Shown here: piece after piece, positions 7,023-14,380 of the stretch | Layout: each line of letters opens with the position of its first letter | Position numbering within the stretch: the stretch's first letter is position 1 | Assembly (NCBI GenBank): GCA_002413665.1 | Contig: DHXK01000255.1 | Coordinates: 1 to 16,373 of the forward strand | Length of the DNA stretch: 16,373 nt | Reading direction: 5' to 3' | Origin: Legionellales bacterium UBA5158 | GTDB taxonomy: Bacteria > Pseudomonadota > Gammaproteobacteria > DSM-16500 | The notes under the pieces: generated by a model | What the model was told of the DNA's origin: nothing | What the model saw: only the letters and a program-made list of their open reading frames with translations | Database searches by the model: none | Translations under genes and position numbers: made by a program

Positions 7023-8262
7023 GATGTTTTTCCTTTGCATTTGAAACAGAAGCTTCATTAGTAAAATGAAATAATTTATGTTGTTTGGTTAATAAATATT
7101 TTACATTATGCTCATTGAAAACAACAGGAATGGGCTCTCGTGTAATATGAATAGAACTATATAATTCAATATCACGCACTTTAAGTGGATTGTTAGTCAG
7201 TAAGCGTACATTCATTAATTTAAGATTTCGTAAGATTGTTGCAGCAAAATAATATTTTCTATCATCAATCGAGCAACCTATTTTTTGATTTGCTTCTACC
7301 GTATCAAGACCCTCTTCTTGCAAGGAATAGGCTTTAATTTTGTTAAGCAAACCTATGCCACGGCCTTCTTGTTTCAAATAAATTAAATACCCGCCTTCTT
7401 CACTAATTCTTTGAAGTGAATAATGTAATTGCTGTTGGCAATCACAACGTTGTGATCCGAAAATATCACCGGTTAAACAACCCGAGTGTATCCTCACTAA
7501 TGGTGGCTGATCTGACTTAAAATTTTCGTTAGATAGAATAGTATGCTCTTTGCCTGTAAATTTTTCTTTTACCACATCAATTTTAAAATTACCGTAATGT
7601 TCTAATGGTAATGTTGCTGAAGCTTGTTCATCAATTAAATTCTCACACCCCAATCGATAAACTATAATATCTTCAATGGATAAAATAGTTAATTCATGTT
7701 GCTTGGCAAACTCATATAATTTTTCGCCCCGCATCATAGTGCCATCAGTATTCATCAGTTCACATAGAACAGCGGAAGACTCGAACCCAGCAAGTTGAGA
7801 AATATCAACACTACCCTCGGTATGGCCTGCACGCTCTAATACACCACCTGATTTAGCACATAACGGGAATATATGGCCAGGTCTGACCAAATCATCGGGG
7901 CCTGAATTTTCTTGTACTGCTACTCTTATTGTCTGAGCCCGATCAGCCGCTGAAACACCTGTAGTAACACCATATTTTGCTTCAATGGAAATCGTAAAAG
8001 GTGTGTCATGCGTGCTAGTATTGTCTTTAGGGGAGACCATTAAAGGTAAATTTAATTTATTCACTTGAGCAGGTCTTAATGCTAAACAAATAATCCCACT
8101 GCAATGCCTAATCATAAAATTAATCATTTCAGTCGTGGTATTTTCTGCAGGAAAAATTAAATCTGCTTCATTCTCTCGGTCTGAATCATCAATTAAAATA
8201 ATCATTTTCCCTGACTGTAAATCTTTAATTGCTGCATTGATGCGCGATAAATTTTCTTTCAT
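7015..8262 (-). CDS. ribBA: Fused DHBP synthase / GTP cyclohydrolase II RibBA
   Basis: A 415-residue fusion supplying both riboflavin precursors. Residues about 1-205 form the RibB domain making 3,4-dihydroxy-2-butanone 4-phosphate, with RENEAD (29-34), STHDTPF (83-89) and RAGHTEGSVD (144-153). Residues about 207-405 form the GTP cyclohydrolase II domain, with the zinc cysteines C262, C273 and C275, QEGRGIG (298-304), Tyr312, DDR (333-335) and TNNPLKV (356-362). Many proteobacterial fusions have a decayed GTP cyclohydrolase half; here the zinc and catalytic residues are kept, so both activities are expected. It overlaps ribE by 4 nt (ATGA) upstream and ribH by 8 nt downstream. Confidence 0.96.
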   Translation of the reverse strand: MKENLSRINAAIKDLQSGKMIILIDDSDRENEADLIFPAENTTTEMINFMIRHCSGIICLALRPAQVNKLNLPLMVSPKDNTSTHDTPFTISIEAKYGVTTGVSAADRAQTIRVAVQENSGPDDLVRPGHIFPLCAKSGGVLERAGHTEGSVDISQLAGFESSAVLCELMNTDGTMMRGEKLYEFAKQHELTILSIEDIIVYRLGCENLIDEQASATLPLEHYGNFKIDVVKEKFTGKEHTILSNENFKSDQPPLVRIHSGCLTGDIFGSQRCDCQQQLHYSLQRISEEGGYLIYLKQEGRGIGLLNKIKAYSLQEEGLDTVEANQKIGCSIDDRKYYFAATILRNLKLMNVRLLTNNPLKVRDIELYSSIHITREPIPVVFNEHNVKYLLTKQHKLFHFTNEASVSNAKEKHHE

Positions 8263-8852
8263 GCGACGCGTGCTCCTAATATTTTTTCTATATATCGACC
8301 TAAAATATCGGTTTCAATATTCACTAATGTCTTTGGTAAATAGTTTTTAGCGAGTGTTATTTCTTGAGTATGAGGAATTAGCGTGACACTAAAGTTATCA
8401 TCGTCACAGTGAATAACTGTTAAACTCATACCATCAACGGCTACATAACCTTTATTAACTATATATTTATTCATTGCTCGTGGAATAGTAATTTTAGCAA
8501 GTATCGCATCTCCTTCAGACTCAAACGATATGATCTCTCCTACACAATCAACATGTCCTTGCACGTAATGCCCACTAATACGACTATCCATTTTTAATGA
8601 GCGCTCTAAATTGACTAAAGAACCTTTTGTTAATTTATCTAAATTAGTGACACGCAAAGTTTCTGGTACAACATTAAATATTAAATATTCATTACGCTGT
8701 ATTAACGTAAGGCACACACCATTAACAGATAAACTATCATTGACCATCAGGTCTGATAATTCATGCTGAGGCCTAATCGATAATGTTTTAATATCATTCA
8801 TTTCACTAATCTGTTCTATAGTGCCTGTGCATTCGACTATCCCGTTAAACAT
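8259..8852 (-). CDS. ribE: Riboflavin synthase alpha chain RibE
   Basis: Dismutates two lumazine molecules to riboflavin. The 197-residue protein has the two lumazine-binding repeats of the family: repeat one starts MFNGIV and contains LSVNGVCLTL (41-50); repeat two contains GHYVQGHVD (95-103) and VAVDGMSLTV (137-146), ending VNIETDILGRY. I chose ATG 8852 because it gives the conserved MFNGIV start and has AAGGA 7 nt upstream; the longer reading begins with a TTG at 8873. The start overlaps the end of ribD by 8 nt and the stop overlaps the ribBA start by 4 nt. In E. coli naming this gene is ribC. Confidence 0.96.
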   Translation of the reverse strand: MFNGIVECTGTIEQISEMNDIKTLSIRPQHELSDLMVNDSLSVNGVCLTLIQRNEYLIFNVVPETLRVTNLDKLTKGSLVNLERSLKMDSRISGHYVQGHVDCVGEIISFESEGDAILAKITIPRAMNKYIVNKGYVAVDGMSLTVIHCDDDNFSVTLIPHTQEITLAKNYLPKTLVNIETDILGRYIEKILGARVA

Positions 8853-9912
8853 ACTCGCATCCTTTAAGATCAACGCTAAAAGCTACATCCTTACCTAGAG
8901 TATAAAATTCCATATCTTTTAATATTTTCTTTTTATCAAATGACCCAATTAAAACCGGGGATAAAAATACTTGAACTTTGTTAACTAAATTTTCTTTTAG
9001 AAAATGATTAGTAGTTTGCATACCACCCTCGACTAGCAAGCTAGAAATTTTCTGTTTTCCTAACTCATCTAATAAATGATGTAAATCCACTTGGCCTTCA
9101 CTATTTTTTCTTAAAATTAATATCTTAATGTTTAGTGAATCACATTTTTTTTGAAAAGCTTTTGTAACGATAGTCGTTGTTGCAATAATTGAATTTGACA
9201 TAGAACAGTCATCAAAAATATTTAAATCAAATTCTAAATTAAGTGAGTTAGATAAGACAATTCGTATGGGTTGCTTGATGCTAGTTTGGCTGGTGTTACG
9301 CACGGTTAATAGCGGATTATCTTTCCGTGCAGTATTAGCTCCGACTAATATTGCATCAACTCTGTGTCTCAAGTCATGAGTAACTGTATCTGCTTGAGCA
9401 TGAGATATTTTTCTGCTATCTGATGGATTCGTTATAGTTTTGCCATCTAATGACATTGCCCATTTTGCAAAAACATAAGGACGATTATACTTAATGAAAT
9501 GACAGAAAATTTCATTCAACTTGAGAGCTTCATTTTTATTTAAACCAACTTCTACTTCTATGCCCGCGGTTTTCAATTCTGCAATACCCTTTCCAGCAAC
9601 AAGTGGGTTAGGATCTTCACAAGCAATGACAATTTTTTTTAATCCTGCTTTTATTAATGCTAAAGTGCAAGGTGGTGTTTTACCATAATGGCAACAGGGT
9701 TCTAATGTTACATAAGCTATTGCATCTTGAGCTTCAACACCTGCTTGTTTGAGGGCATAAATCTCTGCGTGTGCTTCACCTGAATTCATGTGCCAACCTT
9801 CACCTATTATTTTGTTATTCTTTACAATAACACAACCCACCATAGGATTTGGTGAAACGCTATATTCCCCTTTTCTTGCTAATTGGAGTGCTAACAACAT
9901 GAAATTTGGCAA
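8845..9912 (-). CDS. ribD: Bifunctional deaminase/reductase RibD
   Basis: Carries out the second and third dedicated steps of riboflavin synthesis. The N-terminal pyrimidine deaminase domain has PNPMVGCVIV, the zinc His in HAE (48-50) and PCC...TPPC cysteines C73 and C82. The C-terminal reductase domain (about 146-355) has SLDG (154-157), GANTARKDNPLLTVR (191-205) and VEGG (294-297). Length 355 is slightly short but complete. The start is TTG 9912: GGAGG (9923-9919) sits exactly 6 nt upstream, whereas the next in-frame ATG at 9900 would be 18 nt away. It is the first gene of the operon, 120 nt downstream of the FMN riboswitch. Confidence 0.95.
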   Translation of the reverse strand: MPNFMLLALQLARKGEYSVSPNPMVGCVIVKNNKIIGEGWHMNSGEAHAEIYALKQAGVEAQDAIAYVTLEPCCHYGKTPPCTLALIKAGLKKIVIACEDPNPLVAGKGIAELKTAGIEVEVGLNKNEALKLNEIFCHFIKYNRPYVFAKWAMSLDGKTITNPSDSRKISHAQADTVTHDLRHRVDAILVGANTARKDNPLLTVRNTSQTSIKQPIRIVLSNSLNLEFDLNIFDDCSMSNSIIATTTIVTKAFQKKCDSLNIKILILRKNSEGQVDLHHLLDELGKQKISSLLVEGGMQTTNHFLKENLVNKVQVFLSPVLIGSFDKKKILKDMEFYTLGKDVAFSVDLKGCEYV

Positions 9913-9931
9913 TTAAAACCTCCGCAAATAA

Positions 9932-10031
9932 AACCGTCAGGGCTTTCATTACCAACTGAACTTTAAAATAATACACACGAAATGCATGCATGCCATAATC
10001 TGGTATAGCTGTATCAGTTCAATTTGTAATT
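9932..10031 (-). promoter_or_regulatory. Likely expression platform of the FMN riboswitch
   Basis: The leader between aptamer and ribD contains two telling segments. GCCCTGA (9943-9937, minus strand) is perfectly complementary to TCAGGGC at the 5' end of the aptamer (10163-10157). It lies within 9946-9932, which repeats the aptamer core strand AAAGCCGACGGTT (10065-10053) with a 2-nt insertion. Such a decoy could compete with aptamer strands. TGAACT and AGTTCA (around 10020 and 9960) can also pair. No clear terminator was seen before ribD, so control of translation from the GGAGG site at 9923-9919 seems likelier. This is inference. Confidence 0.5.
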
Positions 10032-10167
10032 ATCTTCTTTCATCCGGACTATAACCGTCGGCTTTGGCTTTTCACCAAATCTGCTCATCATAATGAAATA
10101 ATAAGCTCGCGGGCTCTTTAATAAATTAAAATACCGCCGGTGTGGAGTTACACCACGCCCTGAAGAT
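10032..10167 (-). ncRNA. FMN riboswitch (RFN element)
   Basis: The minus strand carries the conserved RFN blocks in order: ATCTTCAGGGC (from 10167), ACCGGCGGTA, AGCCCGCGAGC, a GCAGATTTGGTGAAA block, AAGCCGACGGTTATAGTCCGGATG and closing GAAGAAGAT (ending 10032). ATCTTC at the 5' end pairs with GAAGAT at the 3' end to form P1. FMN binding normally lowers expression of the downstream riboflavin genes, here ribD-ribE-ribBA-ribH-ribF. Confidence 0.97.
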
Positions 10168-10180
10168 AACAACTGATGCA

Positions 10181-10209
10181 ATTGTGTGCGTGGTGTACAA
10201 AGCTGTCAA
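10181..10209 (-). promoter_or_regulatory. Sigma-70 type promoter of the rib operon
   Basis: On the minus strand a perfect -35 TTGACA (10209-10204) is followed after 17 nt by CACAAT (10186-10181; 4 of 6 matches to TATAAT). Transcription would start near 10174, just before the riboswitch P1 strand at 10167, which supports the call. Confidence 0.7.
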
Positions 10210-10240
10210 GTAGTAACTTCGAAATAAGTATGGGCACAAA

Positions 10241-10274
10241 CTTTGTTATTTTATAAAATTAACAAATAACAAAG
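10241..10274. repeat. AT-rich inverted repeat spanning the phhA stop codon
   Basis: CTTTGTTATT (10241-10250) and AATAACAAAG (10265-10274) are perfect 10-nt inverted copies with a 14-nt spacer. The repeat includes the last codons and stop of phhA. On the minus strand only a short T stretch follows, so it might be a weak terminator for phhA or an operator just upstream of the rib promoter. Confidence 0.5.
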
Positions 10275-11032
10275 TCATCATTTTCTGAGCCTCCCCTGAT
10301 TTTTTCAACCAGAGTCATTATCTGCTTTTCTTTTAGATGAAATAGTTCGGCCATATTGTTGATTGTATAGTATATCTTTTGAATTTGATCATAATGGTAA
10401 GGTGTCTGTAGCACTGTAGGGAGATTAAATTCTAAGCGTTTAGGCACAGGGCTTTCTAAGGCATATATCGTTTCTTGGAAAGAAGAGAGTATTCCTCCTC
10501 CATAAATTCGTAGTCCAGCAGATGTATTTAAAAGTCCGAATTCAATCGTAAACCAAAACAAACGACCCAATAAGGATTGAGTTTTCTTATCTGTCCTTAA
10601 TGCATTTTCTCCATACCATTGTACAAAATCTGCGTATGCCTGGTGAGTTAGCATAGGGCAATGGCCAAAAAACTCATGAAAAATATCAGGCTCTTGTAAA
10701 AAGTCTAAATCCTCACGTAGACGAATAAAGGTTGCTGCAGGAAATTGTTTATGTGCTAACAATGAGAAAAATTCTTCTAATGGAATGATTGCATTGACTG
10801 GAACTACACTCCAACCGGTTTGAGCTTGCAAAACTTCTGAAATCTCACCACATTGAGGAATTCGATCTGAATGCATATTAAGTGTTTTTAAACCTGAAAT
10901 AAATTCATCGCAAGCACGATTTTGTATGACCTGTAATTGACGATCAAATAAAATTTCCCACGTTTCATTTTCTTCAATTGTGAAATCAACGTGACCATTT
11001 TTATCTGGTTTTTTTGCAACATATTTTGACAT
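10259..11032 (-). CDS. phhA: Phenylalanine 4-monooxygenase (PhhA)
   Basis: A pterin- and iron-dependent hydroxylase that makes tyrosine from phenylalanine. At 257 residues it has the compact bacterial form, lacking the regulatory domain of animal enzymes. The iron ligands are visible: His119 and His124 in FHEFFGHCP, and Glu164 in FWFTIEFGLL. The start ATG 11032 has only a weak GAGA-type ribosome-binding site. The gene is single, transcribed away from the stress operon and toward the rib operon, with a 6-bp inverted repeat (11057-11074) in its upstream region as a possible operator. In Legionella a homologous enzyme feeds tyrosine/homogentisate (pyomelanin) metabolism; no HPPD gene is nearby here. 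Confidence 0.95.
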   Translation of the reverse strand: MSKYVAKKPDKNGHVDFTIEENETWEILFDRQLQVIQNRACDEFISGLKTLNMHSDRIPQCGEISEVLQAQTGWSVVPVNAIIPLEEFFSLLAHKQFPAATFIRLREDLDFLQEPDIFHEFFGHCPMLTHQAYADFVQWYGENALRTDKKTQSLLGRLFWFTIEFGLLNTSAGLRIYGGGILSSFQETIYALESPVPKRLEFNLPTVLQTPYHYDQIQKIYYTINNMAELFHLKEKQIMTLVEKIRGGSENDDFVIC

Positions 11033-11107
11033 AATTTTTCTCTGATAAAGTACACCAATAGCTTAATTGCTATTTAATTAAAATACAAAAATTAAGAATC
11101 TTTAGAC

Positions 11108-11140
11108 AAAAAAAAGTCGGCCTATTGAGACCGACTTTTT
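11108..11140 (-). terminator. Rho-independent terminator after the BON lipoprotein gene
   Basis: GTCGG (11116-11120) pairs with CCGAC (11131-11135), extended by five A-T pairs (11111-11115 with 11136-11140), with a 10-nt loop. On the minus strand the stem runs into eight T. It begins 15 nt after the stop of the BON gene. The flanking A and T tracts would let it act on both strands. Confidence 0.92.
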
Positions 11141-11155
11141 AATAACTAGTAAAAG

Positions 11156-11485
11156 TTAATGTGGTTTTACGATTAAAGCATTTTGCACAACTTTTACGCC
11201 TTCAACATGGCTTGCAATTTCGCCAGCTTTGCGTTTTTGGAATTTGTTATCAACGTAACCACTTAGTTGGACGCCACCCTTATAGGTATTTACTGTGATA
11301 GGTAAACTTTTAACATTATCATTAGCTAATAATGCTGATTTCACTTTTACCGTAATAGCACTGCTATCAACATATTGACCAGTACTTTCTTGATGACTTG
11401 TACTCGCACAACCTGTTAAGAAAGAAGTTCCAACAACTGGTAATGTTAATAATGCTACAGTAAGCGCTGTTTTTAAGTTAATCAT
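11156..11485 (-). CDS. BON-domain lipoprotein (OsmY-like)
   Basis: A 109-residue predicted lipoprotein. The signal peptide ends in the lipobox LTGC with the lipidated Cys26, and serine/glutamine-rich linker residues follow. Residues about 40-108 form one BON domain (ITVKVKSALLANDNVKSLPITVNTYKGGVQLSGYV), the fold thought to associate with phospholipid membranes in OsmY and related envelope-stress proteins. OsmY itself has two BON domains and no lipid anchor. The ribosome-binding site AGAGGA lies 7 nt before the ATG. The gene follows the CsbD-type gene by 30 nt and precedes a strong terminator, so it is likely the second and last gene of that operon. Confidence 0.92.
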   Translation of the reverse strand: MINLKTALTVALLTLPVVGTSFLTGCASTSHQESTGQYVDSSAITVKVKSALLANDNVKSLPITVNTYKGGVQLSGYVDNKFQKRKAGEIASHVEGVKVVQNALIVKPH

Positions 11486-11515
11486 TATTCTATCCTCTAG
11501 TTAAATGGGAAAATG

Positions 11516-11944
11516 TTATTTCTTTAACAACACAGCTGCCACAATACCTGCTAGCAATGCGAAACCTACAGATTTAACAGGGTTTTCTTTAACATAAGTC
11601 ACTACATTTTCTTGTAATTCGCTGGATCGATCTTTAATTTCTTTCACAGACTCGTGCATAAATTTTTCTGCTGTTTCTTTAATGTGATGCGCATTATTAA
11701 GAATTGTATCTTTAATATTTTCAGCATCATCTTTTAAATTTTCCCAACCATGACGTTTTAAAAACTCAGAAATTTCATGTTTAGCTTCTTCTTTTTTGTA
11801 ACCATAAAGCTTTTGTAATTTGCCTTCTAGTTCTTCAGAAGAGCCTTCAAGTTGGTTAACATCATTGTCTGTTAATTTAGACCATTGTTGCTTAACTTTT
11901 CCTTTTGCTTCTTTCCAGTTGCCTTTGAGTATAGTTGAGTTCAT
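11516..11944 (-). CDS. CsbD-like protein with ElaB/YqjD-type membrane tail
   Basis: A 142-residue protein that joins two stress-protein modules. Residues about 5-63 match the CsbD family (NWKEAKGKVKQQW, LEG, YGYKKEEA). Residues about 65-118 are a charged helical linker. Residues 118-142 match the C-terminal tail anchor of DUF883 proteins ElaB/YqjD: YVKENP followed by a glycine-containing hydrophobic segment (123-140) and terminal KK. The protein should therefore be anchored in the inner membrane with its CsbD part in the cytoplasm. CsbD is a sigma-B regulated stress protein in Bacillus, and YqjD binds ribosomes in E. coli. AAGGAG precedes the ATG by 8 nt. First gene of an operon with the BON lipoprotein. 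Confidence 0.88.
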   Translation of the reverse strand: MNSTILKGNWKEAKGKVKQQWSKLTDNDVNQLEGSSEELEGKLQKLYGYKKEEAKHEISEFLKRHGWENLKDDAENIKDTILNNAHHIKETAEKFMHESVKEIKDRSSELQENVVTYVKENPVKSVGFALLAGIVAAVLLKK

Positions 11945-12047
11945 TTAAAATTCTCCTTAAGAATTAAAATATTTAAATTTATATGTATGTTGAAAATGAA
12001 TAAGATGAAAAAAAGAAAAACCAATATTTAAAAATATTATTCTTACA

Positions 12048-12075
12048 ATTATATCAAATAAGAGAGAAAATGCAA
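12048..12075 (-). promoter_or_regulatory. Extended -10 promoter of the CsbD/BON operon
   Basis: On the minus strand TGATATAAT gives a perfect -10 hexamer (12053-12048) with the extended TG motif (12056-12055). A weak -35-like TTGCAT (12075-12070) lies 16 nt upstream. A transcript starting near 12041 would have a roughly 95-nt AT-rich leader before the gene at 11944. Confidence 0.6.
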
Positions 12076-12181
12076 GTTTAATCATTGTTTAAGCATTCTG
12101 CTTAGTTTAGCTTATTAAATCATCTTATTTATTATTGCTCAGAAAATTGTACGAATTCTAATTCATTAACTTCGATTCATT

Positions 12182-12198
12182 TATAACATTATGTTATA
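12182..12198. repeat. Palindrome upstream of the acetyl-CoA hydrolase-like gene
   Basis: TATAACA (12182-12188) and TGTTATA (12192-12198) are perfect inverted copies around a 3-nt centre. It lies 35 nt before the chosen start codon at 12233 and includes a -10-like TATAAC. It could be an operator; at this AT content chance is also possible. Confidence 0.35.
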
Positions 12199-12232
12199 TC
12201 TTATTTGTGCATTCTTAATGATAGGTAAAATA

Positions 12233-14380
12233 ATGTCAAAACTTTATAATGATTATGAAATAGCTGCGAAAAACATTATTGAACAAGTAGGCAAAACGAT
12301 TGTGATTGCAATACCTTTAGCGATAGGCAAACCTATCGGATTCATTAATGCACTTTATCAATTAGCTTGCGACGACAATTCTATTCAACTGACTATCATC
12401 ACTGGATTAACATTATCAAGACCTACTTTTAGTCATGATTTAGAAAAACGTTTAGCAGAGCCAATACTAAAAAGAATTCTTAAAAATTATGAAGATCCTC
12501 TTTATGAAAAAGCTCGTGAACAACAGAATTTACCCAGCAATATTTCTATCATTGAATTTTATTTATCACCTGGAAAATATCTCAATAACAGCATGGTTCA
12601 ACAAGATTATATCAGCAGTAACTATACTTTAGTGAAGCGAGATTTGCTGAATTATTCCGTCAATGTCATTGCTCAACAAATGGCAAAATCATCAACTCAA
12701 CCAGATTTATATAGCTTAAGCTCCAATACAGATCTATTTAAAGATATTGCTCATGACCTACGTACACAATATCCAGAAAGAAAAATTGCAATAATAGCAG
12801 AAGTAAATAATAATTTACCTTTCATGGTGGGTGATGCGGAAATAAATAGCCAGACCTTTACTCACATCATAGACACACACAGTTATCCTGCATTATTTGC
12901 TTTACCGCATCATGACATATCAGCAGAAGATCATGCGATAGGATTATACACAAGCACATTAATTAAAGATGGTAGTTGCCTACAAATCGGAATTGGTTCA
13001 ATAAGCAATGCGATTGCTAATGCTTTAGTGATGCGAGAAAAAGAAAATACGACTTATTCCGAACTCATGAGTTCTTTATTAGTCCAAGAAAAATTTGGCG
13101 AAACCGTTGCAACATTAGGGTCATTAAAACCTTTTGATGAAGGGTTGTGTGCATCAACTGAAATGTTAAGTGATGCTTACCTACATCTATATAAAGAAGG
13201 CATTTTGAGAAAACGGGTTTATGATCATGCAGGAATTCAAAGATTATTAAATGCTAAAAAAATTACAGAAAGTATTTCGCCTACTCTCTTAGATATTTTA
13301 ATTGAAGAAAATATCATTCATTCCCAACTTACTTTTTCGGATGTAATGATGTTAAAAAAATATGGTATTTTTAAATCAGATATTAGCTTTCAATCAAACA
13401 ATTTATTAACCTCAACGGGAGTATCTATTCCTGCAAATTTAAATTCCTCTGAGGCTAAACATCAAATAATTTTACATTGCTTAGGTGAAAAATTAATTTC
13501 AGGAAAAATAATTTATGCAGCTTTTTTTCTCGGCACCGTTGATCTTTATCAACAATTGCATGATCTAACCCCTACTGAGTTAAATGAAATTAACATGACG
13601 ACTATTCAGCGAACTAATACACTTTGTTGGTCACATGAATTATCTATTCTTCAGCGTCAACATGCTCGATTTGTTAATTCAACTATGATGGCAACTATGG
13701 GTGGATTTGTGGTGTCAGATGGCCTGAAAGATTTACAAGAAGTCAGCGGTGTAGGAGGACAATTTGATTTTATAGAAATGGCACAAAAACTTAAAAACGC
13801 GCGTTCCATTATAAATTGTCGTAGCACTAGAGTAACCCTGGAAGGTGTGCAATCAAATATAGTGTTAGAGTACCCTTATTCAACTAGCCCTCGACATCTG
13901 CGAGATATTATTGTCACTGAATATGGGATTGCAGATTGTCGCAGTAAAACAGATAGCGAAATAATAAAAGTTTTACTTAATATTACTGACTCTCGATTTC
14001 AAAATACTTTATTAAATAAGATAAAAAAATTAGGAAAAATTTCGCCTGATTATCAAATCCCCGATATTTTTCAAAAAAATTATCCAGACATCTTGCAATC
14101 AAAAATCCAAGAATTTCAGAAGAAAGGCTATCTCAAACGATATCCATTAGGTTGTGACTTGACTGACATAGAATTAACACTGCAATCTGCTTTGCTATAT
14201 ATAAAACAATGCTCAGGTATAAAATTATTAAAACTGGTTATTTTATCATTCCTTTATTTCAAGAATGTTAAATCTTATCATCTCTATTTATCAAGAATGA
14301 ACTTAGAGACGCCTGATAATTTGAAAGAATGGTTTTATAAAAAATTAATAACTTATACAATTTATCTTCAAACTCGTTAA
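12233..14380 (+). CDS. Acetyl-CoA hydrolase/transferase family protein
   Basis: A 715-residue protein of the class I CoA-transferase-like acetyl-CoA hydrolase/transferase family, about 200 residues longer than CAT1-type enzymes. Visible motifs are GIGSISNAIANAL (253-265), STEMLSD with the probable catalytic Glu310 (309-311 region), SGVGGQFDF (505-513) and VTEYGIAD (561-568). The stretch between STEML and SGVGGQ is longer than in CAT1, and an unmatched tail of about 110 residues ends the protein. It likely moves CoA between acyl groups or hydrolyses acetyl-CoA; the acceptor is unknown. I chose ATG 12233 with an AGG-containing site 7 nt upstream; an in-frame ATG at 12191 would add 14 hydrophobic residues. 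It is transcribed divergently from the CsbD operon. Confidence 0.87.
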   Translation: MSKLYNDYEIAAKNIIEQVGKTIVIAIPLAIGKPIGFINALYQLACDDNSIQLTIITGLTLSRPTFSHDLEKRLAEPILKRILKNYEDPLYEKAREQQNLPSNISIIEFYLSPGKYLNNSMVQQDYISSNYTLVKRDLLNYSVNVIAQQMAKSSTQPDLYSLSSNTDLFKDIAHDLRTQYPERKIAIIAEVNNNLPFMVGDAEINSQTFTHIIDTHSYPALFALPHHDISAEDHAIGLYTSTLIKDGSCLQIGIGSISNAIANALVMREKENTTYSELMSSLLVQEKFGETVATLGSLKPFDEGLCASTEMLSDAYLHLYKEGILRKRVYDHAGIQRLLNAKKITESISPTLLDILIEENIIHSQLTFSDVMMLKKYGIFKSDISFQSNNLLTSTGVSIPANLNSSEAKHQIILHCLGEKLISGKIIYAAFFLGTVDLYQQLHDLTPTELNEINMTTIQRTNTLCWSHELSILQRQHARFVNSTMMATMGGFVVSDGLKDLQEVSGVGGQFDFIEMAQKLKNARSIINCRSTRVTLEGVQSNIVLEYPYSTSPRHLRDIIVTEYGIADCRSKTDSEIIKVLLNITDSRFQNTLLNKIKKLGKISPDYQIPDIFQKNYPDILQSKIQEFQKKGYLKRYPLGCDLTDIELTLQSALLYIKQCSGIKLLKLVILSFLYFKNVKSYHLYLSRMNLETPDNLKEWFYKKLITYTIYLQTR

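Noticed and set aside
8135..8350. 71-codon plus-strand ORF antisense to the ribBA/ribE junction
   Set aside because: Shadow; no domain, and both minus-strand genes are conserved here.
9981..9992. GCATGCATGC alternating palindrome in the rib leader as a regulator site
   Set aside because: Short self-complementary simple sequence; a related GCATGCAT also occurs by chance near 14419.
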